From Nitrososphaeraceae archaeon (lineage in GTDB: Archaea; Thermoproteota; Nitrososphaeria; Nitrososphaerales; Nitrososphaeraceae), in NCBI GenBank assembly GCA_025449515.1, contig JANWJI010000044.1:1-14574 (forward strand): a DNA stretch of 14,574 nucleotides, given 5' to 3'. Shown piece after piece: positions 7,569-14,374 of this stretch. Below the pieces are notes generated by a model. It was not told the DNA's origin, searched no databases, and saw nothing but the letters and a program-made list of their open reading frames with translations. Position 1 is the stretch's first letter. Each line of letters opens with the position of its first letter. A program made the position numbers and the translations under genes.

Positions 7569-8375
7569 ATGAAAGAAAGACAATTAAGAGATCTATTCGT
7601 GAGTTCATTAAAATCATGCCATATACAGGGAAACATTTTTGAGGGAGGAATAAATCACGATTTTGAACACGAGAACATACATTTTCGATATGAATACTAT
7701 TTCAGGAGTTTTGATCTCGTAGTAGTCAGAATACTAAAAGGCGAAAATGTAGAGCCTTCTTTTCTTGGCATGCGAGAAAGGCTTGGTTTGGAAAATCTAT
7801 TGATTAGGAACAATCTGTTAAACCACTGTGCTAGAGCCGAAAGGTCCAGAATTGACCGAATTCAATTTTATCCAGTTGAATTAAAATCTGATGACGATGT
7901 GTTAGATGCCCGTCTTCCTAATCAAATTCTCAATGCAATATTGACGTTCGGTAGATCTATAATTGTTCTGGACTATAATCATTCCAAAAGAATTGTGCGT
8001 GATCGTATCTTAAATTTATTCCCATGCACTGTAGTAGCCTATACTGGTAAGGAAGATTACTTCCAAATACTTTATTTCTACGATAGATTTGTAGCAAACA
8101 CATTCTTTAATATGCCAAGAAGACAAGTTGCGAAAATCCTGTATGAAAATGGGCTAGGGAATAAAGCAGGTAAAATGTACAAAGTACTTTCGATAGTCCA
8201 GAAAATTAATCAGAAGGTAATATTTAATGAGATGCTTAATCGGGACTTACCATTATCAACAGATGAATTGGAATTCATCGAAAAGCTTTCTGATTATCAA
8301 ATGACATCTGAAAAAAGAGTGCTAAGAAATCTGATAAGGTCTTCTATGAATACCCAGATTACAGAATATTTCTGA
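7569..8375 (+). CDS. Probable PD-(D/E)XK-fold nuclease next to Orc1/Cdc6
   Basis: A 268 aa protein without a family name I can assign. Residues 47-56 (SFDLVVVRIL) and 100-121 contain the spaced D49 ... E104-x-K106 pattern of the PD-(D/E)XK nuclease fold (YPVELKSDDD). R115 and Q119 follow in an amphipathic helix, and then a strand, SIIVLDY (130-136). This is the usual core order of strand-D, strand-ExK, helix and strand. Residues about 180-268 are helical and rich in Lys/Arg (MPRRQVAKILYENG), possibly a DNA-binding or partner domain. There is no membrane segment. It sits 70 bp upstream of orc1/cdc6 on the same strand, suggesting a role in DNA replication or repair. The insertion between D49 and E104 is longer than in minimal resolvases, so nuclease activity is inferred. 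Confidence 0.6.
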   Translation: MKERQLRDLFVSSLKSCHIQGNIFEGGINHDFEHENIHFRYEYYFRSFDLVVVRILKGENVEPSFLGMRERLGLENLLIRNNLLNHCARAERSRIDRIQFYPVELKSDDDVLDARLPNQILNAILTFGRSIIVLDYNHSKRIVRDRILNLFPCTVVAYTGKEDYFQILYFYDRFVANTFFNMPRRQVAKILYENGLGNKAGKMYKVLSIVQKINQKVIFNEMLNRDLPLSTDELEFIEKLSDYQMTSEKRVLRNLIRSSMNTQITEYF

Positions 8376-8445
8376 ATCGCCTAAATATAATAATCTCGCG
8401 AAGATAATTAATATTACATAAGCGGTAAGTTGTTCTATCAAAATC

Positions 8446-9612
8446 ATGCACAGTACCATATTCTTAGACCGATCAAAATTATCTGCCAGATACATTCCTA
8501 ACGAGCTTCCGCATCGTGAAAAACAAATTGAAGAAATCTGCCATGTATTCATAGGTCCTTCATTTCCAGATGATTATCCGTTGACTGTTCTACAGATTTT
8601 AGGTTCAGCGGGCATAGGAAAGACGTCTACGGTCCTAAAGTGTTCAAAGGTGCTCGAAGAACATTTCGATAGGAATCGTCTGCCATTAATAACGGTTTAC
8701 GTGAATCTGAAGCTACAAGGCGGGAATAAATATGCAATATATCGATATTTACTAGAAAAGCTAGGGCCGGATATTCCCTCACAGGGCGTTAGTGCGGAGG
8801 AAATGCTGAGGTATTTGCTGCGTTACTTGCGCGAAAGTAAAAAATACGCACTAATTATACTTGACGAAATTGACTACTTGATAAAAAATACTAAGGATGC
8901 TGGCGTAATATATGATCTTACTCGCCTTAATGAATTCGAACCTGGCGCTCCGTGTAACATAAAAATGGTCATTTTCATCGCGAGAAGTAAGGATTTTTAT
9001 GAAAAATTGGATCCTGCAGAGCTCAGCTCACTTGGGAGAATACCTATAGAATTTCCTGAATATACACTTAAGCAAGTGGGCGATATATTAAATAGAAGGT
9101 GCTTTGAAGCTTTCAGTCCAAAAGCCCTTGGTTCTGATATTATCGACGAAGTAGCAAAAATTACTACCTCATCCCTGATTCATGGGGATATAAGATTTGC
9201 ACTAGACCTGCTTGCCTATTCAGGCAACCTCGCAGAATCACAAGGTACTGGGCGAATAACCCTAGACCAGGTTCGGCAAGTCTACTCGCAGATTCATCCT
9301 GCAGACGCAGCTAACAACTTAGATGAATTGCCGCCATCTCAGGTTTATACGCTAATGGCAGTAATCAGGACTATTCGAGCAAAAAGAAAACCCTATGTCG
9401 AACTCAAGGAAATCCGGTCAAGTGCTTCGGACATCGCCGAAGAGTTCAAGTTGAAGAAATTAGAAATCGAAGATCATCTGGACGAGTTGTCTTCGAAGAG
9501 AATAATAGACATAAGGTCCTTAAAGGAAATCGGGATTATGGGCGCATCTTTCAAGGATCTGGAACCACTAGTTCTACACAAAATCAAGCGATATAAAGAG
9601 AACAAATTGTGA
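8446..9612 (+). CDS. cdc6: Orc1/Cdc6 replication initiator (AAA+ ATPase with winged helix), divergent sensor motifs
   Basis: A 388 aa archaeal origin-recognition protein that binds origin repeats and loads the MCM helicase. The N-terminus has the family's LPHREKQI (21-28). Walker A is GSAGIGKTS (53-61), Walker B is LIILDEID (136-143), and sensor 2 is GDIRFALDLL (247-256) with R250. Residues about 290-388 form the C-terminal winged helix. Two sites differ from the usual pattern. The sensor-1 segment reads MVIFIARSKDF (174-184), where most members have a GISN-like segment with Asn. The following box reads LDPAELSSLG instead of LDPRVxSSL, losing the arginine. This suggests weak or altered ATP hydrolysis, or a paralogue. 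The start is ATG 8446 with an AT-rich TATA candidate at 8408-8421. The stop overlaps the next gene (GTGA). Confidence 0.93.
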   Translation: MHSTIFLDRSKLSARYIPNELPHREKQIEEICHVFIGPSFPDDYPLTVLQILGSAGIGKTSTVLKCSKVLEEHFDRNRLPLITVYVNLKLQGGNKYAIYRYLLEKLGPDIPSQGVSAEEMLRYLLRYLRESKKYALIILDEIDYLIKNTKDAGVIYDLTRLNEFEPGAPCNIKMVIFIARSKDFYEKLDPAELSSLGRIPIEFPEYTLKQVGDILNRRCFEAFSPKALGSDIIDEVAKITTSSLIHGDIRFALDLLAYSGNLAESQGTGRITLDQVRQVYSQIHPADAANNLDELPPSQVYTLMAVIRTIRAKRKPYVELKEIRSSASDIAEEFKLKKLEIEDHLDELSSKRIIDIRSLKEIGIMGASFKDLEPLVLHKIKRYKENKL

Positions 9613-9905
9613 GATTGAATAGCAGAAGAACCAGCAAGGAAATAATAGAGCAAGGTCTTGGAACATTAGGAAAAATAAAGATCTTAAAATCATTAGCAGA
9701 AGATGGGAGAATGCTGACAGTCTATGTATTACACAACAAAACTAGGCTAAAGAGAGAAGATATTAAACGCAATCTTAATGATCTGATGGAGATAAGCTGG
9801 GTAAAGGAGACCAGAATGGCAAACAAGATGTACACGCTAGATTTACACAACGAATACGTAATCCAGCTTGTATCTTTTTTCAGAAGTGTGGGCTATATTG
9901 AATAG
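9609..9905 (+). CDS. Small winged-helix DNA-binding protein coupled to Orc1/Cdc6
   Basis: A 98 aa protein starting at a GTG that overlaps the orc1/cdc6 TGA by four bases, so the two are almost certainly co-translated. Residues about 17-80 fit a winged helix-turn-helix. There is a first helix LGKIKILKSLAEDG (20-33), a second helix with the turn at LTVYVLHNKTRL (36-47), and a recognition helix KREDIKRNLNDLMEISWV (48-65). A wing, KETRMANKMYTLDL, follows at 66-79. The C-terminal helix (EYVIQLVSFFRSVG) may dimerise. It has no other domain. Coupling to the initiator suggests it regulates orc1/cdc6 or helps at the origin, but neither role can be shown from sequence. The helix-turn-helix assignment is fairly secure and the function is unknown. 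Confidence 0.8.
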   Translation: MRLNSRRTSKEIIEQGLGTLGKIKILKSLAEDGRMLTVYVLHNKTRLKREDIKRNLNDLMEISWVKETRMANKMYTLDLHNEYVIQLVSFFRSVGYIE

Positions 9906-10237
9906 CTTTATGTCTTGCTAATGCTTATGAACAATTAATCTCAAATCAAATAGGTATTGTTTGTGGTAAGAAATTCTAGATCCAGGATCTGTTGAATAAC
10001 CTTACTGTCTACTGCGATGAATTTAACCATAGAGGTTTAAAAACCAAGCAAGATCATCTAGTCATTCAGGAATAACCACTAGCATCATTATAATCTTCGA
10101 AGCAAATCATCTGAATTTGCTACACTTGAGCGTAGTGCCACTTTACCTCTTATTTCTTTCCTCTAAAAACCCATAATCATGAATTTAATATAACGAACCT
10201 GAATGATTGCCAAATCAAGCTTGTGACAGATTAATCC

Positions 10238-10283
10238 GATACGTGGAAACACTAGGTAGGAAAATAAAAAAGATCGGTGGAAA
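10238..10283 (+). repeat. Two direct GATnnGTGGAAA repeats (ORB-like)
   Basis: GATACGTGGAAA (10238-10249) and GATCGGTGGAAA (10272-10283) are in the same orientation, 34 bp start to start, flanking the A-rich segment AAAATAAAAAAGAT. They match in ten of twelve positions, and the GTGGAAA core resembles that of Orc1/Cdc6-binding boxes. There is no G-string after the core, unlike full-length ORBs. Confidence 0.4.
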
Positions 10284-10330
10284 ATTTATTTGTCGTACCT
10301 ATCATGCGTCCTAAGTGTACCATAAAAAAG

Positions 10331-10339
10331 GAATAAAAG
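10331..10339 (+). promoter_or_regulatory. TATA box of pyrG
   Basis: GAATAAAAG is centred about 26 bases before the GTG at 10361, the spacing of a leaderless archaeal promoter. This supports the GTG start. Confidence 0.5.
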
Positions 10340-10360
10340 GGCGATCAGCTAAAACGAGAT

Positions 10361-11995
10361 GTGCGGTCGATTCGTAAGCAGGTCGAGGGACCAAAATTTA
10401 TTTTTGTAACAGGAGGCGTAATGTCTGGGCTTGGTAAGGGCGTAATCACATCGTCGACAGCAAAATTGTTACAGCTGTCCGGGTTCAGAGTTTCATGTGT
10501 AAAAATTGACCCGTACGTTAACTGTGACGCCGGGACAATGAATCCGATTGCACATGGTGAGGTCTTCGTAACAGATGATGGCGGTGAATGTGACATGGAC
10601 TTGGGTAACTACGAACGATTTCTTGATATTGCCTTATCTAAGGATCATAACCTAACCACTGGAAGAGTCTATTTAGATGTGATTCGCGCAGAACGAGAAG
10701 GAAAGTATCTTGGTCAATGCGTCCAGATCATACCACACGTCACGGACGCTATTAAGAATCATTTACGAAAAATTGCTAGGAGCGAGAATTTAGAGATTGT
10801 CGTGGTTGAGTGTGGTGGGACTGTAGGCGACATCGAAAGTCTTCCGTTTCTTGAAGCTCTGAGACAGCTTGAACTTGAAGTCGGACATTCGAACACCCTA
10901 TTCATACATGTGACCCTCGCACCAATACTAGATGTTGTAGGGGAGCAGAAAACCAAGCCTACTCAGCATAGTGTACAAGAATTGAGAAGAATAGGAATTC
11001 AACCGGATATCCTGGCTGTCAGATGTAGAACGAAACTTACTTCTGAAGCAAGACGAAAGATATCCCTATTCGCGAGCATCGAAGAAAATTCCGTCGTATC
11101 ATGTCATGATGCACCTTCAATATACAAAATTCCTGAATTACTGGAGAGTCAGGGAATGCTAGACGTCATTTCCGAAAAGCTACGATTAGAAAATTGCAGT
11201 CCTCGATGGCTCAATTGGAGATCGATTGCAAAGTCATTCCATACCTATGAAGGATCGATAAGGATCGCAATTGTAGGCAAGTACGTCTCCCTCCCTGACA
11301 GCTATGTCAGCGTTTACCACGCTCTCTCACATGCAGGAGCAAGTATAGGAAAAAAAATCGAAGTTAATTGGGTAGAATCGCAAAAACTTGAGAATACCAC
11401 AGGTTCATCAGGCCTCCACCATTTAAGGACTTATGATGGCATACTGGTCCCTGGAGGGTTCGGGAAGAGGGGAAGTGAGGGTATTATAAACGCAGCCAAT
11501 TTTGCTAGGTTGGAGAACATTCCTTATTTAGGAATCTGTTTCGGTTTCCAGCTCGCTATTGTAGCAGCTTTGCGAAATCTTTGTTTGATTGAAAATGCCA
11601 ATTCTACCGAACTAGATCCTGATACTAAGGATCCTGTGATAGACTACATGCCGGAACAGAGATCAACTACTGAACTTGGGGGTTCGATGAGACTTGGAAA
11701 TCACGAAATAAATATAGTGCCAACAACGCTAGCCTTAGACATCTACAAGAACGATAAGATATTTAGAAGACACAGACACCGTTATGAATTCAACCAACAC
11801 TATAGGAATATATTATTGGATAATGGCGTAGCTTTGTCTGCATTTTCCGATAGTGGCAAAAGACTAGAGATCTTTGAAATTCCAAACCATCGCTTTTACT
11901 TTGCCTCCCAATACCACTCGGAATTCAGCAGCAGACCAGGTAAACCCGAGGAGGCTTTTGTTGGGTTTGTTCGAGCCGCAGCACTTAAATCTTGA
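10361..11995 (+). CDS. pyrG: CTP synthase
   Basis: A 544 aa glutamine-dependent enzyme converting UTP to CTP. The N-terminal synthetase domain has the P-loop GGVMSGLGKG (18-27), the metal-site segment DGGECDMDLGNYERF (73-87) and VECGGTVGDIES (149-160) with E150. The C-terminal class I glutamine amidotransferase domain has the oxyanion strand VPGGFGKRG (363-371) and nucleophile C393 (GICFGFQ). It also has H519 and E521 (YHSEF), which complete the triad. Both domains are intact and of normal length. Translation starts at GTG; FIFVTGG begins at residue 13, so about nine extra residues precede the usual N-terminus. The 3' end overlaps the convergent NAD kinase gene by 11 bp. Confidence 0.97.
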   Translation: MRSIRKQVEGPKFIFVTGGVMSGLGKGVITSSTAKLLQLSGFRVSCVKIDPYVNCDAGTMNPIAHGEVFVTDDGGECDMDLGNYERFLDIALSKDHNLTTGRVYLDVIRAEREGKYLGQCVQIIPHVTDAIKNHLRKIARSENLEIVVVECGGTVGDIESLPFLEALRQLELEVGHSNTLFIHVTLAPILDVVGEQKTKPTQHSVQELRRIGIQPDILAVRCRTKLTSEARRKISLFASIEENSVVSCHDAPSIYKIPELLESQGMLDVISEKLRLENCSPRWLNWRSIAKSFHTYEGSIRIAIVGKYVSLPDSYVSVYHALSHAGASIGKKIEVNWVESQKLENTTGSSGLHHLRTYDGILVPGGFGKRGSEGIINAANFARLENIPYLGICFGFQLAIVAALRNLCLIENANSTELDPDTKDPVIDYMPEQRSTTELGGSMRLGNHEINIVPTTLALDIYKNDKIFRRHRHRYEFNQHYRNILLDNGVALSAFSDSGKRLEIFEIPNHRFYFASQYHSEFSSRPGKPEEAFVGFVRAAALKS

Positions 11996-12989
11996 GTTCA
12001 AAAATGTGTTGTCTGGCGTCTCGTAGTGATGTTTTCTTTCGTACATAGTCACCTTTTAGCAAATGACTTAACGATAATCTTACGGTTCTTTCAGGGAGCA
12101 TCGTTCGCTTAGTGAGGTCTCGTTGACTCAGCGCTCCCTCATATTCTAAAGTTTTTAGTATTAATTTAGCACTTGCAGGCATGCTCAACAGATCTTCAGC
12201 AATTTTAACTTTTTTTGCAATCAATGATATAGCTGAGGAATCAGTGGATAGACGGATTAGCCTGGCAGGAATTTCATGCCTTTGGCATTCGAGTAATCGT
12301 TTGATTCTAAATCTGGAGCCGCCGTCAAGGATAACTTCACAATGGTATCTACTCATGAGATTAACAATTTCTAACTTCGTATCATCAGGAACAATTAATG
12401 GTCGTCTAGTGTTATCGACTGAGTTTACCGAGACTACTACAAAAACCTTGGATCTTTGGATCACCATAGGTCCACCAGCTGACATTGAATAAGCAGTTGA
12501 ACCTATGGGAGTCGATATTATGATCCCATCGCTATTGTCGTGCCAGACATCTCTGGAATCAGTTCTAAGAACATGTTCCATCAACATTGCGCTTTTACTA
12601 GGAAATACGGCCACGTCGTTCAGGACTGGCTGGACTTCATTTCCATCAACCCTAACAGCAAGTCGTACTACCTCGTCTATTTCATAATCGCCTCGGCTTA
12701 AGTTAGTGGACTTCAACTCCAAATCTCTTAGGCTTAGCTGGGCTAGAAATCCAGTGGAATCCGACTCATAGATTCCTAAAACAGGCGCAGAGTCTGTTAC
12801 GACCCTATGAAAGTAATCTAGTATCCCTCTGTCTCCTCCTGGGACCAGAACCAAATCTACCTCTTTTGCAATCTCGTAGTCTCCTGATTTCATTACCTTT
12901 GCAATGTGACCTATCGAATCTAGTATTTTCTTTATTTGAATAATTGAATAATAGTCCCTTGAATCAGTTCCAGATATGGCTACCTTCAT
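11985..12989 (-). CDS. nadK: NAD kinase-like protein fused to a C-terminal winged helix
   Basis: A 334 aa protein. Residues 1-265 follow the ATP/poly-P NAD kinase fold, which makes NADP from NAD. It contains VPGGDRGILDYF (49-60), LGIYESDSTGFL (71-82), ND at 124-125, and the strongly conserved DGIIISTPIGSTAYSMSAGG (154-173). Several signature residues differ: GGDG is GGDRG (the catalytic D53 is kept), LGIN is LGIY, and the NE pair is ND. DGQ is also replaced, by DGG (222-224). Residues about 271-334 add a winged helix-turn-helix (LILKTLEYEGALSQRDLTKR, then PERTVRLSLSHLLKGDYV), which is absent from ordinary NAD kinases of about 270-300 aa. It may be an NAD kinase that also regulates transcription, or a sensor that has lost activity. 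The start is ATG 12989 with a TTTAAA box 26-31 bases upstream. Confidence 0.85.
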   Translation of the reverse strand: MKVAISGTDSRDYYSIIQIKKILDSIGHIAKVMKSGDYEIAKEVDLVLVPGGDRGILDYFHRVVTDSAPVLGIYESDSTGFLAQLSLRDLELKSTNLSRGDYEIDEVVRLAVRVDGNEVQPVLNDVAVFPSKSAMLMEHVLRTDSRDVWHDNSDGIIISTPIGSTAYSMSAGGPMVIQRSKVFVVVSVNSVDNTRRPLIVPDDTKLEIVNLMSRYHCEVILDGGSRFRIKRLLECQRHEIPARLIRLSTDSSAISLIAKKVKIAEDLLSMPASAKLILKTLEYEGALSQRDLTKRTMLPERTVRLSLSHLLKGDYVRKKTSLRDARQHIFELKI

Positions 12990-13014
12990 GGGTCAATCTT
13001 AATTTACAGTTCAA

Positions 13015-13020
13015 TTTAAA
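13015..13020 (-). promoter_or_regulatory. TATA box of the NAD kinase gene
   Basis: TTTAAA on the minus strand lies 26-31 bases before the ATG at 12989. This is the expected archaeal promoter spacing for a leaderless mRNA. Confidence 0.55.
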
Positions 13021-13224
13021 GACTAGCGAGAGATAAATCAGAAACTTGAAGATTCGTGGGAGTCGTATTTATGAATTGATACGTAGGAAGGGAATTATCG
13101 GTTTGATATGCGATACCAAATCCAATTTCTATGTTCCAACGTCAGCTCTCGTAGTAGTAGTCACTGAAGTAACGCAATACGATCTCAGAATCAATTTTCT
13201 GAATAAAGATTCATTATCATAAGA

Positions 13225-13230
13225 TTTAAA
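13225..13230 (+). promoter_or_regulatory. TATA box of the eS26 gene
   Basis: TTTAAA is centred about 27 bases before the ATG at 13255. It predicts a leaderless or very short-leader ribosomal protein mRNA. Confidence 0.6.
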
Positions 13231-13254
13231 GGATAGATCGAGGAAATCCAATTC

Positions 13255-13542
13255 ATGCCAAAGAAGCGAACAAGCAGAGGACGAACCAAAGGGGGAAAAG
13301 GCAGTTCAGGGACTGTTCATTGTAGTCAATGCGGTGCCATGGTTCCAAGAGATAAGGCAAAGAAAGTCACAGGGAGGGTTACACTTGTGGAACCTACATT
13401 AGCAAAAGAGCTTAAGGCACAAGGGGCATATATTGCACCTTCGACAGACGTCAAATTCTATTGTGTATCATGTGCGGTTCATAGAGGCGTGGTGAAGGTG
13501 CGGTCAGAATCGGACCGAAGAAATACTGGAAGATTGAGATAG
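13255..13542 (+). CDS. rps26e: Small ribosomal subunit protein eS26 (S26e)
   Basis: A 95 aa basic zinc-binding protein of the 30S subunit, located near the mRNA exit in the ribosomes where it has been seen. The lysine/arginine-rich N-terminus (MPKKRTSRGRTKGGKG) precedes the zinc cysteines C23 and C26 (HCSQC) and C70 and C73 (FYCVSCAVH). The VSCAVHRGVVKVRS segment is the family signature, and the C-terminus is Arg-rich. Length is normal for archaeal eS26. The gene has its own promoter. It ends 14 bp from the convergent lipid gene, with a T-rich tract (ATATTTTCTTATT) between them that may end its transcript. This protein occurs in eukaryotes and TACK-group archaea, which supports the assignment of the organism. 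Confidence 0.95.
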   Translation: MPKKRTSRGRTKGGKGSSGTVHCSQCGAMVPRDKAKKVTGRVTLVEPTLAKELKAQGAYIAPSTDVKFYCVSCAVHRGVVKVRSESDRRNTGRLR

Positions 13543-13556
13543 ATATTTTCTTATTG
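13543..13556 (+). terminator. T-rich gap between convergent genes
   Basis: The 14-bp gap after the eS26 stop is mostly T/A (TTTTC and TTATT), the kind of oligo-T signal that ends archaeal transcription on the plus strand. There is no hairpin. Confidence 0.35.
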
Positions 13557-14153
13557 TTATAGCCGGTGAGTTACTGTGTTAACTCTTTGAATGATCGTTA
13601 TTCCGGCTACAATTGACACGATAATGACGGCAATTTGAATTGCACCGCTGAGAGGAATCATACCGATCAGGGCAAGGATGAGCAATCTTTCGGCACGTTC
13701 TCCGATTCCAATCCCGATTAAAGGCATATCTAGAGACTCTGCACGTGCTCTCGTATAGCTGACTAATAGCGCCAGGCTTATGGCAGTAAGGCACCAAAAT
13801 GCCGACGAAAGGTTACCCAAATATATAGCTATGAAAACAACAATTTCCCCCACTTTATCTAGTAGTGAATCCATAAATGCTCCTCGTTTTGTGGATTTGT
13901 TGGTGAGCCGGGCAACAGCTCCATCCAGAACGTCGAAGAGGCCACCGATCAGTAGAATTATGCCAGCGAGTACCATAATGAAATAGGAATTAGCTGATGT
14001 TGCATGCGATGATAAGGCATACATTATTGCTGCCGCAATAGTAGCAAAAAAACCCAGAAGGCTAAGCTGGTTCGGAGACACACCTCTTGATGCTACCGAA
14101 AGGGCAGATCTATTTAGGAGTGGTTCGAGTCGATTTCTGAGTCTATTCAACAT
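13557..14153 (-). CDS. CDP-alcohol phosphatidyltransferase, probably archaetidylinositol phosphate synthase
   Basis: A 198 aa integral membrane enzyme of phospholipid head-group synthesis. The family signature D-G-x2-A-R-x8-G-x3-D-x3-D is complete: D77, G78, A81, R82, G91, D95 and D99, with the extra metal-site D74. About five to six hydrophobic helices follow the N-terminal VSPNQLSLLGFFATIAAAIM (25-44) and alternate along the chain. In archaea this family joins CDP-archaeol to inositol phosphate, glycerol phosphate or serine. The length and the N-terminal PNQLSLLG pattern resemble the inositol-phosphate enzyme, but the polar substrate cannot be fixed from sequence. A minus-strand TATA box (TTATATAAAA, 14188-14197) lies about 40 bases upstream, giving a leader of roughly 14 nt. 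It converges with eS26. Confidence 0.87.
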   Translation of the reverse strand: MLNRLRNRLEPLLNRSALSVASRGVSPNQLSLLGFFATIAAAIMYALSSHATSANSYFIMVLAGIILLIGGLFDVLDGAVARLTNKSTKRGAFMDSLLDKVGEIVVFIAIYLGNLSSAFWCLTAISLALLVSYTRARAESLDMPLIGIGIGERAERLLILALIGMIPLSGAIQIAVIIVSIVAGITIIQRVNTVTHRL

Positions 14154-14187
14154 CGGAAGACATCATTTGCTGCATTTTTTACCATTA

Positions 14188-14197
14188 TTTTATATAA
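14188..14197 (-). promoter_or_regulatory. TATA box of the CDP-alcohol phosphatidyltransferase gene
   Basis: Minus-strand TTATATAAAA is about 40 bases before the ATG at 14153. It predicts a transcription start near 14167 and a short leader. Confidence 0.5.
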
Positions 14198-14338
14198 CAT
14201 TTTGGTTGGAAAGTCTAATATTTTGTATAAAGAATTTGGCTCTTCCTAAAGATATGTCGTCCAAGAATGGATTGGATATAGCTTATAAAGAGACTAAAAC
14301 AATATACGGAAAAATTTATGTTTTTTTGTTACTTAATT

Positions 14339-14352
14339 CTTTAATAATAATA
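14339..14352 (+). promoter_or_regulatory. Candidate TATA region for the nucleotide-sugar dehydrogenase
   Basis: CTTTAATAATAATA is centred about 29 bases before the TTG at 14375. This supports that start rather than the downstream TTG at 14414, but the whole area is AT-rich. Confidence 0.35.
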
Positions 14353-14374
14353 GCTGCGGATTACTCATGAACAC

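Larger units (their letters stand above)
9906..10360. other. Gene-free AT-rich region; candidate replication origin
   Basis: 455 bp with no credible ORF, placed between the orc1/cdc6 operon and pyrG. It holds an odd palindrome AGATCC-A-GGATCT (9978-9990), GGTTT-AA-AAACC (10034-10045), CTAGT...ACTAG (10058-10062 and 10078-10082), and two co-oriented GATnnGTGGAAA repeats (10238-10249 and 10272-10283) separated by an A-rich tract. GTGGAAA resembles the core of archaeal origin recognition boxes. The 3' end also contains the pyrG promoter. Origin function is an inference from context and motif. Confidence 0.4.

Noticed and set aside
12181..12687. Two plus-strand ORFs (103 and 60 aa) opposite the NAD kinase
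   Set aside because: They are antisense to the conserved NAD kinase core, and the sequences are shadows without domains.
14167..14370. 67 aa plus-strand ORF with two hydrophobic stretches
   Set aside because: It is rich in Phe, Ile, Leu and Lys, as expected from random AT-rich DNA. It starts at a TTG inside the promoter region of the minus-strand lipid gene and contains the TATA region of the next gene. A small membrane protein cannot be fully excluded.
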